A stretch of DNA of 64,000 bases from Thioalkalicoccus limnaeus (GCF_041197575.1 NZ_JBDKXB010000001.1:62001-126000), one strand, 5' to 3'. Shown: positions 32,711 through 45,298, counted from the first letter of the stretch. Numbers and translations: made by a program. Notes: generated by a model from the sequence alone, not told the origin.

Positions 32711-34375
32711 TCAATCCGGGTGGACGGCCTCGGCCTTGGGCTGGGATGCCTTGGTTGGCGGAGCCGGAACCGCAACCTCCAGGCCGGCCATCTGTTCGAC
32801 GGTCATCTGGTCGTCGCCGCCGCCGCAGGCCTTCATTGACGCTTGTGGACGCTTGGCCGGAGGGGCCTTCTTCCAGGCGTTGTGATCCGGTTCGACGATC
32901 TTCGCCTTGCTCTTGTCGAAGTCGAAGCGAACCAGCTTCTTCGCCTGTGGCCCCCAGTAGTTGTGCTTGCCGAGGTCGTAGAAGCGGCGGTGCACCGCGC
33001 TCAGCAGGAAGGCCTTGATGCAGCCGAGCAGGTAGCGGCGACGCACCGGATCCTTCGCCCACGGATACTGGAAGAACATCCGTTTCATATAGAAGCGGCG
33101 ATAGTTCTTCATGACGCCATCGAGCAGTTCGGCGCGGTCGATGTTGTCCGGCTTCATGATCGGCGTGACGAAGTTGTATTTCGAGTAGTCGTAGACCTCG
33201 ACCTTGTCGCCGAGCTCGGTGAACATGTCCGAGAAGGGCCAGGGCGTGAACATCGACCAGTTGGCCATATCGGCGCCCCAGTCCATGACCATCTGGTAGG
33301 TCTCTTCGAGCGTCTCGAGGGTCTCGTTCTCGAGGCCGACGATGAACTGGGCCTCGGTGACGATGCCATTCTGCTGGAGGAGCTGGATCGCGCGCTTGTT
33401 CTGGGCGACGGTCGTTTCCTTGACGAAGCGGTCGAGGTTCAACTGAGCCGCCGCCTCGGTGCCGAGCGAGATGTGCACGAGACCGGCCTTGCGGTAGAAA
33501 GGCAGCAGTTCCTCGTCGCGCATCACGTCGGTGACGCGGGTGTTGATGCCCCAGAGGACGCCGAGGTCGCGGTCGATCAGCTCCTGACAGAACTCGATGA
33601 ACTTGGCGCGGTTGATCGTTGGTTCCTCGTCGGCGAGGATGAAGAAGCCGACGCCATGGTCCTTGACCAGCATCTCGATCTCGTCGACGACCCGCTTGGG
33701 ATCGCGCACGCGGTAATCGCGCCAGAATTTCCACTGGGAGCAGAAACTACAGGTGAACGGACAGCCGCGCGCCATGTTCGGCGTCGCGACCGGCACACCC
33801 ATCGGGATGTAGATGTACTTCTTCCACTCCAGCACGCTCCAGTCCGGCCAGATCGAGTCGACATCCTTGATCGAGGGCTCCGCCGGGGTAGCCACCACCT
33901 TGCCATCGTCACCAATGAAGGCGATGCCTTTGATGTTCTCGCGATCGCTCGGCCAGCGCCCCTCGTCGACGGCGCGCGCCAGGTTCAGCGTGATGGCCTC
34001 GCCCTCGCCGCGCACGATCGCGTCGATCCAGGGCGCCTCGCTCAAGACCTGCTGGAACATGAAGGTCGCGTGGATGCCGCCGAGGAAGGTCAGCGCGTTG
34101 GGACACTCTTCTTTCGCGATCTGCAGCAGGCGCTGCGATGTGTAGATCGCCGGCGTCATCGCCGTGGTGCCGATCATGTCCGGCTGCTCTTCGCGGAAGA
34201 TCGCGCGCAACTGCTCCTCGTCGAGACTGTCGACCATCGCGTCGACGAAACGATAGTTGTCGTAGCCTCCCGATTTCAGGTAGCCGGCGACATAGGCGAC
34301 CCACGCAGGTGACCAGTTGCCAGCGATCTCGGCACCGCCGGACTTGTAATTGGGATGGACGAAGAGGATTCGCAT
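32711..34375 (-). CDS. bchE: Anaerobic Mg-protoporphyrin IX monomethyl ester cyclase BchE
   Basis: The 554-residue protein forms ring E of bacteriochlorophyll without oxygen. It starts with the B12-binding domain (MRILFVHPNYKSGGAEIAGN; GGIHATF near residue 100; VRGEGE near 122). The radical SAM site is GCPFTCSFCSQW near 205 (C-x3-C-x2-C). The C-terminal region after about 440 is typical of BchE, with a longer basic tail ending in VHPD. It needs SAM, a [4Fe-4S] cluster and cobalamin. It lies near metH and cobalamin genes and 116 bases after the Cys-rich gene. This is the clearest sign of a phototroph. Confidence 0.95.
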   Translation of the reverse strand: MRILFVHPNYKSGGAEIAGNWSPAWVAYVAGYLKSGGYDNYRFVDAMVDSLDEEQLRAIFREEQPDMIGTTAMTPAIYTSQRLLQIAKEECPNALTFLGGIHATFMFQQVLSEAPWIDAIVRGEGEAITLNLARAVDEGRWPSDRENIKGIAFIGDDGKVVATPAEPSIKDVDSIWPDWSVLEWKKYIYIPMGVPVATPNMARGCPFTCSFCSQWKFWRDYRVRDPKRVVDEIEMLVKDHGVGFFILADEEPTINRAKFIEFCQELIDRDLGVLWGINTRVTDVMRDEELLPFYRKAGLVHISLGTEAAAQLNLDRFVKETTVAQNKRAIQLLQQNGIVTEAQFIVGLENETLETLEETYQMVMDWGADMANWSMFTPWPFSDMFTELGDKVEVYDYSKYNFVTPIMKPDNIDRAELLDGVMKNYRRFYMKRMFFQYPWAKDPVRRRYLLGCIKAFLLSAVHRRFYDLGKHNYWGPQAKKLVRFDFDKSKAKIVEPDHNAWKKAPPAKRPQASMKACGGGDDQMTVEQMAGLEVAVPAPPTKASQPKAEAVHPD

Positions 34376-34491
34376 CAGGGACTCCCGCGCAACGGCCGAC
34401 CCGCCACGCCTTGGGGAACGGAAGAAAGGGGCGGGCCGTTGCCGGCTCTCCCACTGCTCCGGTCAAGCTTACCGATCGCCTTCGATCGCTG

Positions 34492-34827
34492 TCAATTTCG
34501 CTTGAGTGCCTTTGTCAAGTTTACTTGACGCGGGACAGGTGGCCGGCCGTCCCAGAGTTCCGGTCGCTCGAGCCACCTCTGAATGAAGTTCCAGGAGGCC
34601 CGATAGCCATCGTGCGGCAGGGTGCAAGCGGAGCAGTCCTTGCGCCGCACGCCATGCTTGTCCAGGTAGACCCTGTAAGGCCCTGGGCACTGGTACGCGA
34701 TCAGTGGACAGTAGCAGAAGAGGCAGTTGAACTCGCGTTGCACGCCCGAATGGCAGGGCAGGAAGGGGCAGGCGGTATTCGTGAAGCCCTTATAGCCTTC
34801 GTTCTGCGTCGATGACCTAGGTTCCAT
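34492..34827 (-). CDS. Cysteine-rich small domain protein
   Basis: The 111-residue protein has nine cysteines arranged as CPFLPC, CLFCYC, a single C and CSAC, ending with the conserved NFIQRWLERPELWDG. This matches the Cys-rich small domain family, a probable metal-binding fold that often sits beside cobalamin genes. It precedes bchE on the same strand and diverges from metH. ATG at 34827 gives the family length. A role in cobalt or B12 handling is inferred from neighbours alone. Confidence 0.75.
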   Translation of the reverse strand: MEPRSSTQNEGYKGFTNTACPFLPCHSGVQREFNCLFCYCPLIAYQCPGPYRVYLDKHGVRRKDCSACTLPHDGYRASWNFIQRWLERPELWDGRPPVPRQVNLTKALKRN

Positions 34828-35157
34828 CAGCGGGTTCCATCAGAACCTATCGCTGCGGGGTAGTCGTCGCGAGCCAGGGGCGGTCGATCATCGATGGACA
34901 TAGCATGTTAGTATGAACGGCTACCCCCAATGACAAGCCCCGTCGGCCCATCGCGCGGTCCGGCTCCCCCGTTTCGGTTTCCCTGAACGTCCGCTCCCAT
35001 CGGGTGCGGTGAGGAACGAACCGTACCGATTTCGGTTGGGCTGCGGTGGGACTGGTGCCGACGGACATCGGCCCTGTGCCCGGCAAGGATCCCCTCGAGC
35101 CGGCCGGCGGGCCTGGGCGCGTGCTGGCGTGCCGCTAACGAACCAAGCGAGGTGTGT
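34828..35157. other. Divergent control region between Cys-rich gene and metH
   Basis: This 330-base gap must hold promoters for both directions. GGTTCCATCAG occurs twice in tandem at 34820-34845. I looked for cobalamin and SAH riboswitch hallmarks and did not find the conserved B12 box. Nothing else here is interpretable. Confidence 0.4.
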
Positions 35158-38925
<3,768 letters not shown>

Positions 38926-39019
38926 GCGATGTTGGAACCTCGGGGCGGCGCATTGTCGCCCCGCTGCCTGCTCGCTATGCTTAGCGGATCCATACCGCGA
39001 TCTCGTGTGATGACAGACG

Positions 39020-39574
39020 ATGCAGCCGAAGCGAGTCGAGCCCTTCCTGTCGGTGGACGAGTACCTCGAAGGCGAGCTTTCGAGCCGGGTGCGCCACGAA
39101 TATGTCGACGGCGAGGTCTATGCGATGGTCGGCGCGAGCGACCGGCATGGGCTGATTACGCTCAACCTGGCCGGGGCGCTGTCGCAGCGTCTCCCCGATC
39201 GCTGCCAGGTGTTCATGGCGGACATGAAGGTCCGCATCCAGACCGCCGAGCGCGACATCTTCTACTACCCGGATGTCCTCGTCTCCTGCGATCCGGCCGA
39301 CCGCGAGCGCTATTACCGCGAGCGGCCCTGCCTGGTCGTCGAGGTCCTGTCGCCGCACACCGAGCGGCTGGACCGTTTCGAGAAGTTCCTCTTCTATCGC
39401 CAGCTCGATGCGCTCGCCGAGTACGTCCTGGTCGCGCAGGATTTTCGCCAGCTGGAGGTTTACCGCCGCGTCGACCAGTGGCAGGCGACCAAATACACCG
39501 AAGGCACCGTGCCGCTGCACTCGGTCGACCTCGAGGTCACGCTCGACGAGATCTATCGCCGCACCGGGCGCTAG
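39020..39574 (+). CDS. Uma2 family (DUF820) restriction-fold protein
   Basis: The 184-residue protein is a Uma2/DUF820 member, a PD-(D/E)XK nuclease-fold family. It shows LSVDEYLEGELSSRVRHEYV at the start, DIFYYPDVLVSCD near residue 85, and CLVVEVLSPHTERLDRFEK near 105, where the conserved E-x-LS-x-S/T motif supplies active-site residues. These proteins are abundant in cyanobacteria and some phototrophs; their function is not established. It sits alone between metH and cobB and is probably an unrelated insertion in the B12 region. Confidence 0.85.
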   Translation: MQPKRVEPFLSVDEYLEGELSSRVRHEYVDGEVYAMVGASDRHGLITLNLAGALSQRLPDRCQVFMADMKVRIQTAERDIFYYPDVLVSCDPADRERYYRERPCLVVEVLSPHTERLDRFEKFLFYRQLDALAEYVLVAQDFRQLEVYRRVDQWQATKYTEGTVPLHSVDLEVTLDEIYRRTGR

Positions 39575-39698
39575 TCGTCGTATTGCGGCGAGGCATGGGC
39601 TGACTCCATCATGAAGGCGATCTGTCATCGTTTTGTGGAGAGGTGTCGTCGTTTCTCGTGCTCCCCGTGATGTCGCGACGTGCGTTGGTGGACGTGAC

Positions 39699-40991
39699 AT
39701 GACCGTTCGCCGCTGTGCCACCCTGCTGATTTCGGCCATTGGCTCGGGTCAAGGCAAGACGACGGCCACCGCCGCGCTGGCCCGCTATCACCGCAACCGA
39801 GGGCGGCGGGTGCGGGTCTTCAAGACGGGGCCGGACTTCCTCGACCCGATGATCCTGCGGCAGGCCTCGGGGCATCCGGTCGAGACTTTGGACCTGTGGG
39901 TCACCGGCGAGGAGGATGCGCGTCGCCGGTTGTATCGGGCGGCCGGTGACGCCGATCTGATCCTGGTCGAGGGCGTGATGGGGCTGTTCGACGGCCGACC
40001 GTCGAGCGCCGATCTCGCCGAACGGCTCGGACTCCCGGTACTCGCGGTCATCAGCGGTCAGGCGATGGCCCAGACCTTCGGTGCCGTGGCTCACGGACTT
40101 GTGAGCTTCAGACCGACGGTGCCGATCGCCGGTGTGCTGGCGAACCGGGTCAGCGGACCGCGCCACTACGAACTCTTGACCGAATCCCTACCGGCTGGCG
40201 TGACGCCGTTTGGCTATCTGCCGGCCGCCGCGGAACTGACCCTGCCGAGCCGCCATCTGGGTCTGGTCCAGGCCGCGGAGATCGCCGACCTCGACGAGCG
40301 GCTCGAGGCCGCGGCCCAGCGCCTGGTGTGGACCGCATCGGACTTGCCGACACCGGTCGATTTCACCCCGGTCGGCGAGCCCGAGCTGCCTCGATGCTTG
40401 CAAGGTTGGCGAATCGCCGTGGCCCGCGATGCGGCCTTCGCGTTCATTTACCAGGCGAACCTGGATCTGCTCGCGGCGATGGGGGCGGAGCTTCGTTTCT
40501 TCTCGCCGCTGGCCGACGACCGCCTGCCAGCGGCCGATGCCGTCTACCTGCCGGGCGGGTACCCGGAGTTGCATCTGGCGACCCTCGCGGCGCAGCGCGC
40601 GCTGATCGCCGATCTCGCCGCTCACCAGGCCGCCGGTCGGCCCCTGCTCGCCGAATGCGGTGGGATGCTGTTTCTGCTCGAACGCTTGACCGATGTACAG
40701 GGGCAGGGCGCGGCCATGGCCGGCCTGTTGCCGGGCGAGGCCCGGATGCGCTCGCGACTGGCCGCACTTGGCCCGCAGGAGGTCGCCTTGCCGGAGGGGG
40801 TTTTGCGCGGCCATACCTATCATCATTCGGAGGTGGCGACGCCGCTCGCGCCCCTGGTTCGTGCCCGCTGTCCGAACGGGCGCCCGACGGCCGAGGCGGT
40901 CTATCGCGTCGGGCGGCTGACCGCCTCCTACGTGCATCTGTATTTTCCGTCGAATCCGCGGGCTGTGGCGCGGCTCTTTCGGCCGGACTGA
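39699..40991 (+). CDS. cobB: Cobyrinate a,c-diamide synthase
   Basis: The 430-residue protein amidates the a and c side chains of cobyrinate using glutamine and ATP. The N-terminal domain has the P-loop GSGQGKTTATAALARYHR and KTGPDFLDP near residue 45. The C-terminal glutaminase domain has LPGGYPELH near 285, the nucleophile in LAECGGMLFLLE near 325 and the catalytic histidine in YVHLYFPSNP near 415. ATG at 39699 sits at the usual family start. It opens a run cobB-cbiB-cobU-cobF, with three bases to cbiB. Confidence 0.93.
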   Translation: MTVRRCATLLISAIGSGQGKTTATAALARYHRNRGRRVRVFKTGPDFLDPMILRQASGHPVETLDLWVTGEEDARRRLYRAAGDADLILVEGVMGLFDGRPSSADLAERLGLPVLAVISGQAMAQTFGAVAHGLVSFRPTVPIAGVLANRVSGPRHYELLTESLPAGVTPFGYLPAAAELTLPSRHLGLVQAAEIADLDERLEAAAQRLVWTASDLPTPVDFTPVGEPELPRCLQGWRIAVARDAAFAFIYQANLDLLAAMGAELRFFSPLADDRLPAADAVYLPGGYPELHLATLAAQRALIADLAAHQAAGRPLLAECGGMLFLLERLTDVQGQGAAMAGLLPGEARMRSRLAALGPQEVALPEGVLRGHTYHHSEVATPLAPLVRARCPNGRPTAEAVYRVGRLTASYVHLYFPSNPRAVARLFRPD

Positions 40992-40994
40992 GCC

Positions 40995-41906
40995 GTGTTG
41001 TCACCGCTGACCCTTGCGCTCGTCGTCGGCGCGCTGCTGCTCGATCGCTGGCTCGGCGAGCCGCGCCGCTGGCATCCGCTCGAGGCGTTCGGCCGCCTGG
41101 CCGAGCGCACCGAGGCCCGCTTTCATGCCGACTCGCGTTGGCGCGGGGTCTGGCTCCTGGCTTGGCTGGTCCTGCCCTGGACGCTCGCGGGGGTGGCGAT
41201 GGCCGCGTTGCCGGTGGGCTGGATCGCCGAGTGTCTGATACTGTACCTCGCGATCGGTTGGCGCAGCCTCGCCGATCATGGTCGCGGCATCGCCGGCGCG
41301 CTGCGGGCCCAAGACTTGCCAGCCGCGCGCGCGGGGGTCGCCTTCCTGGTCAGCCGGGATACCGAGACCCTGGACGAGGAAGGCGTTGCCAAGGCGACGC
41401 TCGAATCGGTTCTCGAGAATGGCAACGACGCGCTGTTCGGCGCCCTGTTCTGGTTCCTCGTGGCCGGCGCGCCGGGTGTCATCGCCTATCGGTTGGTGAA
41501 CACGCTGGATGCCATGTGGGGCTATCGCACCGCTCGCTACCAGCGTTTCGGTTGGGCCGCGGCCCGGCTCGATGACCTGCTGAACTGGGTCCCGGCCCGC
41601 CTCACGGCCCTGGCCTATGCGCTGGCCGGCGATACCCGTGCCGCCGGGGGCTGCTGGCGCCGCCAGGCCCGCCATTGGAAGAGCCCGAACGCCGGTCCGG
41701 TGATGGCTGCTGGCGCCGGGGCGCTCGGGCTTCGGCTCGGCGGTGAAGCCGTCTATCATGGCCAGCGCGAGGCGCGCCCTGAGTTGGGGCAGGGTCGGGC
41801 GCCGCTCGGCGGCGACATCGACCGGGCACTGGCGCTGATCGGCCGGGCGCTGTGGGTCTGGGTCGGCGCGATCGCCGCCCTTGTGGTCTTGACGGGCATC
41901 CCCTGA
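40995..41906 (+). CDS. cbiB: Adenosylcobinamide-phosphate synthase CbiB/CobD
   Basis: The 303-residue membrane protein attaches aminopropanol (phosphate) to adenosylcobyrate. It has four to five transmembrane helices and the family motifs LLLDRWLGEPRRWHPLEAFG at the start, VSRDTETLDEEGVAKATLES near residue 115, the NDALFGALFWF segment near 140, and WKSPNAGPVMAAGAGALGLRLGG near 225. The start is GTG at 40995, three bases after cobB. The enzyme is called CobD or CbiB depending on naming tradition. Confidence 0.93.
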   Translation: MLSPLTLALVVGALLLDRWLGEPRRWHPLEAFGRLAERTEARFHADSRWRGVWLLAWLVLPWTLAGVAMAALPVGWIAECLILYLAIGWRSLADHGRGIAGALRAQDLPAARAGVAFLVSRDTETLDEEGVAKATLESVLENGNDALFGALFWFLVAGAPGVIAYRLVNTLDAMWGYRTARYQRFGWAAARLDDLLNWVPARLTALAYALAGDTRAAGGCWRRQARHWKSPNAGPVMAAGAGALGLRLGGEAVYHGQREARPELGQGRAPLGGDIDRALALIGRALWVWVGAIAALVVLTGIP

Positions 41907-41939
41907 TGGCCTGCTCTTCGTGTGGAGAAGGTTGAGATA

Positions 41940-42467
41940 GTGAAGGAATTGATCCTCGGTGGCGTGCGCTCCGGAAAGAGCCGCCTGGCCGAACGGCTGG
42001 CTGCGGAATCGGGGCTGGCCGTGACCTATGTGGCGACGGCCCGCGTCGGCGATGACGAGGAGATGGCGCGACGCATCGACGAGCATCGGGCGCGCCGGCC
42101 GGCACATTGGGGCCTGATCGAGGTCGGCCCCGATCTCGGCGCGACGCTGCGGCGCGAGGCCGCCGCGGAGCGCTGTCTGCTCGTCGATTGCCTGACGCTG
42201 TGGCTGACCCATCTGCTCTGGGATCATGACGAGAAGACCAGCATCGAGGCACAGCGAGCCTTCGTCGAGGTGCTGCCCGATCTGCCCGGACGGCTGATCC
42301 TGGTCAGCAATGAGACGGGTCTCGGCATCGTCCCGCTCGGTGAGCTGACACGGCGCTTCTGCGACGACATGGGGCGGTTGCACCAGACCGTCGCGGCGCG
42401 TTGCGACCGCGTGGTCTTCACGATCGCCGGTTTACCGCACCTCCTCAAGGGCGAACCGATCCAATGA
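41940..42467 (+). CDS. cobU: Adenosylcobinamide kinase/guanylyltransferase
   Basis: The 175-residue protein phosphorylates adenosylcobinamide and adds GMP, late in B12 assembly. It has the P-loop GGVRSGKSRLAERLA at residues 6-20, the ATARVGDDEEMARRIDEHRARR region with the guanylylated histidine, and VDCLTLWLTHLL near 84. GTG at 41940 is preferred over GTG at 41922 because AAGG lies eight bases before it. It overlaps cobF by four bases. Confidence 0.92.
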   Translation: MKELILGGVRSGKSRLAERLAAESGLAVTYVATARVGDDEEMARRIDEHRARRPAHWGLIEVGPDLGATLRREAAAERCLLVDCLTLWLTHLLWDHDEKTSIEAQRAFVEVLPDLPGRLILVSNETGLGIVPLGELTRRFCDDMGRLHQTVAARCDRVVFTIAGLPHLLKGEPIQ

Positions 42468-43240
42468 CGATGAAACGACTGTTGCTGATTGGGATGGGCC
42501 CGGGTCATCCGGATTACCTGACGATCCAGGCGATCGACGCGATGAAATCCGTCGATGTCTTCTTTTTTCTCGAGAAGGACGGCGAGGGCAAGGACGAGCT
42601 GATCCGAATCCGGCGGGAGATCCTCGAACGCTTCTTGCCCGAGCGGTCCTATCGCGTCGTCACGGCGCCGAGCCCCCCGCGCGAGGCCGAACCGGGCCGC
42701 TATCGCGACGGCGTGCTGGACTGGTATCGCCGCAAGGCCGAGATCATCGCCGGCTTGATCAACGACGAACTGGCCGATGGCGAGTCGGGGGCCTTCCTGA
42801 TCTGGGGTGACCCGACGCTCTATGACGGTACCTTGACGATCGTGCGCCAGATCCTCGATGAGGGTTTGGCCGACTTCGACTACCAGGTGATCCCCGGGAT
42901 CACGAGCCTTCAGCTCCTGGCGGCCAAACACCGGATCCCGATGAACCGGATCGGCGAGCCGATCGAGGTGACGACGGCCCGTCGTTTGGCCCAGACCGCA
43001 CCGGAGTCGATCCAAAACACCTTCGTCATGCTCGACTCCAACATGACCTTCGAGGGTCTTGCCGACTCGGAGCTGACCCTCTACTGGGGCGCCTATCTCG
43101 GCACCGATGGCGAAATGCTGGCCGCCGGACCATTGAAACAGATCGCGGGCGAGCTGGCCGAGCGGGCGCGCCGGGCCAAGGCCGACAGAGGCTGGCTGAT
43201 GGACGTCTATTTGCTGCGGAAGGAACAGGGCGGGCGATAG
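42464..43240 (+). CDS. cobF: Precorrin-6A synthase (deacetylating) CobF
   Basis: The 258-residue protein is a SAM-dependent tetrapyrrole methylase. It shows LLLIGMGPGHPDYLTIQAID at the start, a GDPTLYDGTL loop near residue 115 and VIPGITSLQLLAAKH near 145. The extra region KDGEGKDELIRIRREILERF and the whole length fit CobF, which methylates C-1 of precorrin-5 with loss of acetate, a step of the oxygen-requiring route. Finding CobF in a phototroph that uses anaerobic BchE is notable, as it implies at least part of the aerobic B12 pathway. ATG at 42464 overlaps cobU. Confidence 0.85.
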   Translation: MTMKRLLLIGMGPGHPDYLTIQAIDAMKSVDVFFFLEKDGEGKDELIRIRREILERFLPERSYRVVTAPSPPREAEPGRYRDGVLDWYRRKAEIIAGLINDELADGESGAFLIWGDPTLYDGTLTIVRQILDEGLADFDYQVIPGITSLQLLAAKHRIPMNRIGEPIEVTTARRLAQTAPESIQNTFVMLDSNMTFEGLADSELTLYWGAYLGTDGEMLAAGPLKQIAGELAERARRAKADRGWLMDVYLLRKEQGGR

Positions 43241-43457
43241 AGGGTGGCGGTGCGAACCCGCGGATCGCGGATCCAAGGCATGCGGTGGCGGTCGCACGCC
43301 CCGGCGAGTTGGTCTCGCGTGGCGACTTGGATGAATCACGATATCGGTCGAGATCCGCGGTGCGCGCCCTGTTCCCGGTGGCGCCATCGTCACCGCTCAG
43401 GCGCCATCTTCTGGTTGACGCGGCTTTGGTCCTTTCGTTAAGCTGAGCGGTCTTTAG

Positions 43458-43474
43458 CTTGCCCCTCGGGCAAG
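43458..43474 (+). promoter_or_regulatory. Leader hairpin before rplU
   Basis: CTTGCCC-CTC-GGGCAAG is a perfect seven-base stem with a three-base loop, ending 33 bases before the rplU start. TTGACG at about 43416 could be the -35 of the promoter, with TTAAGC 17 bases later. No T run follows, so it is not a terminator. It may be a ribosomal-protein leader element. Confidence 0.4.
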
Positions 43475-43507
43475 ACTCATGATCAACGTTTTGCGGGGGC
43501 GCGAGGC

Positions 43508-43822
43508 ATGTACGCGGTGATCCAAACCGGCGGGAAGCAGTATCGGGTGGCCGAGGGCGACCGGCTTCGGGTCGAGAAGCTCGGCGCCGAGGCGGGCGAC
43601 AGCGTCGAGTTCGACCAAATTCTGATGGTGGCCGATGGCGAGGATGTCAAGGTCGGGCGGCCCTATGTCGATGGCGCTCGGGTCATGGCGACGGTCGCGA
43701 CTCACGGTCGGGGCAAGAAGGTCAAGATCATCAAGTTCCGGCGGCGCAAGCACTATATGAGGCGCCAGGGTCACCGCCAATGGTTCACGGAGCTTCGGAT
43801 CACTGGCATCAATGCGGGTTGA
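43508..43822 (+). CDS. rplU: 50S ribosomal protein L21
   Basis: The 104-residue protein matches bacterial L21 over its whole length: MYAVIQTGGKQYRVAEGDRL at the start, then the GRGKKVKIIKFRRRKHYMRR rRNA-binding stretch and QGHRQWFTELRITGI at the end. It is an early-assembling 23S rRNA-binding protein. GGGGGCGCGAGGC lies upstream as a ribosome-binding region. It begins the conserved rplU-rpmA-obgE order, with 12 bases to rpmA. Confidence 0.98.
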   Translation: MYAVIQTGGKQYRVAEGDRLRVEKLGAEAGDSVEFDQILMVADGEDVKVGRPYVDGARVMATVATHGRGKKVKIIKFRRRKHYMRRQGHRQWFTELRITGINAG

Positions 43823-43834
43823 GGTGACGATCAG

Positions 43835-44110
43835 ATGGCACACAAGAAGGCAGGCGGCAGCTCGCGCAACGGCCGCGATTCGGAATCCAAACGACTCGGT
43901 GTAAAGATCTTCGGCGACCAGAAGGTCAAGGCCGGATCCATCATTGTCCGGCAGCGTGGTACCCGCTTCCACAATGGTGTGAACGTCGGTTGTGGCAAGG
44001 ATTACACCTTGTTCGCGTTGACGGACGGCATCGTGCGGTTCGAGGTCAAGGGGCCGCGGAATCGCAAATACGTTCGCGTGGAGCCGGCGCCGGTTACCGA
44101 TCCGGCGTGA
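43835..44110 (+). CDS. rpmA: 50S ribosomal protein L27
   Basis: The 91-residue protein is L27, whose N-terminal tail reaches the peptidyl-transferase centre. The MAHKKAGGSSRNGRDSESKR start and the GVKIFGDQKVKAGSIIVRQR core are intact, with no N-terminal extension needing cleavage. The rather long C-terminal tail ends PAPVTDPA. It follows rplU closely and is closed by the terminator at 44132-44158. Confidence 0.98.
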   Translation: MAHKKAGGSSRNGRDSESKRLGVKIFGDQKVKAGSIIVRQRGTRFHNGVNVGCGKDYTLFALTDGIVRFEVKGPRNRKYVRVEPAPVTDPA

Positions 44111-44131
44111 ATCCGGGCGCTGAGCTCGTTC

Positions 44132-44158
44132 AAAGGCCCCGTCTCGCGGGGCCTTTTT
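44132..44158 (+). terminator. Rho-independent terminator after rpmA
   Basis: AAGGCCCC (44133-44140) pairs with GGGGCCTT (44148-44155) around a seven-base loop and is followed by a run of T. It ends the rplU-rpmA transcript; obgE begins about 60 bases later and may need its own promoter or read-through. Confidence 0.9.
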
Positions 44159-44218
44159 CGTTTCGTGCACCTTGCCCAAGCGGCCTCCCAACCTGCCTAG
44201 ACGGTCAGAGACTTCCAA

Positions 44219-45292
44219 ATGAAGTTTGTCGACGAGGCCAAGATCCGTGTTGAAGCTGGGGATGGCGGCGATGGCTGCGTCAGTTTCCGGCGCGAGAAGT
44301 ACATCCCGAAAGGCGGGCCAGATGGTGGCGATGGGGGTGATGGCGGCAGCGTTTATCTGGTTGCCGACGTCAACCTGAACACTTTGGTGGACTTTCGCTA
44401 TCAGCGTCGCATTCGCGCCGAACGGGGCGCGAATGGCATGGGTCGTGATCGTCGCGGGCGCAGCGGCCGGGATCGTCTGGTTCGGGTCCCGGTCGGGACG
44501 CGGGTCGTCGACGACGACACCGGCGAGCCACTCGGTGACCTGACCGGGCATGGAGAGCGGCTGTTGGTCGCGCAAGGCGGTTTTCATGGCATCGGTAACG
44601 CGCGCTTCAAGTCCAGCGTCAATCGCACCCCCCGTCAATCGACGCCCGGCAGTCGCGGCGAGCATCGCAACCTCCATCTGGAGCTGATCCTGCTGGCCGA
44701 TGTCGGGCTGCTGGGCGCCCCGAACGCTGGCAAATCGAGTTTGGTGCGCCGGATCTCGAGCGCCCGTCCGAAGGTCGCCGATTATCCTTTCACGACGCTG
44801 TACCCGAATCTCGGTGTCGTGCGGCTCGGGCGCGATCGCAGCTTCGTCGTGGCCGACATCCCGGGCCTGATCGAGGGTGCGGCCGAGGGCGCCGGGTTGG
44901 GCGTGCAGTTTCTCAAGCATTTGGCCCGCACTCGCTTGCTGCTGCATCTGGTCGACATCGCCCCGCTCGATGAAGGGGTCGACCTGGCTGATCAGGTGCG
45001 GAAGATCGAACGGGAGTTGGCGGCCTTCGGCGGCGACCTCGCCGACAAGACCCGCTGGCTGGTGCTGAACAAGGTCGATCGTTTGGATCCGGACGACTAT
45101 CAGCGCCGCTGCGAGCAGGTGTTGACGGCGCTTGGCTGGTCAGGACCGCACTTCGGTGTCTCGGCGGTCACCGGTGCCGGGACCGCGGAGTTGGCGCAGG
45201 CCGTCATGGTTTGGCTCGAGGATCAACGGGCCCGTTCATCGCCGGTCGGCGATGGCGAGGCAGAACAAAGCGATTGGCATCCGCTGGATTAA
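44219..45292 (+). CDS. obgE: GTPase ObgE/CgtA
   Basis: The 357-residue protein is the ribosome-assembly GTPase Obg. It has the glycine-rich Obg fold (GDGGDGCVSFRREKYIPKGG; GGDGGDGGSVYLVAD) and the GTPase domain. That domain has G1 GAPNAGKSS near residue 167, G3 DIPGLIEGA near 215 and G4 NKVD near 285. It links 50S assembly to growth control. ATG at 44219 directly begins MKFVDEAKI, as in the family. It is followed by proB after six bases. Confidence 0.97.
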   Translation: MKFVDEAKIRVEAGDGGDGCVSFRREKYIPKGGPDGGDGGDGGSVYLVADVNLNTLVDFRYQRRIRAERGANGMGRDRRGRSGRDRLVRVPVGTRVVDDDTGEPLGDLTGHGERLLVAQGGFHGIGNARFKSSVNRTPRQSTPGSRGEHRNLHLELILLADVGLLGAPNAGKSSLVRRISSARPKVADYPFTTLYPNLGVVRLGRDRSFVVADIPGLIEGAAEGAGLGVQFLKHLARTRLLLHLVDIAPLDEGVDLADQVRKIERELAAFGGDLADKTRWLVLNKVDRLDPDDYQRRCEQVLTALGWSGPHFGVSAVTGAGTAELAQAVMVWLEDQRARSSPVGDGEAEQSDWHPLD

Positions 45293-45298
45293 CCCCCG

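Noticed and set aside
34828..35157. Cobalamin or SAH riboswitch upstream of metH
   Set aside because: Neither strand shows the conserved B12 box or the SAH riboswitch core; resemblance is limited to scattered GC stretches.
39575..39698. Riboswitch or attenuator ahead of cobB
   Set aside because: I found no conserved stem or B12 box in this short gap.
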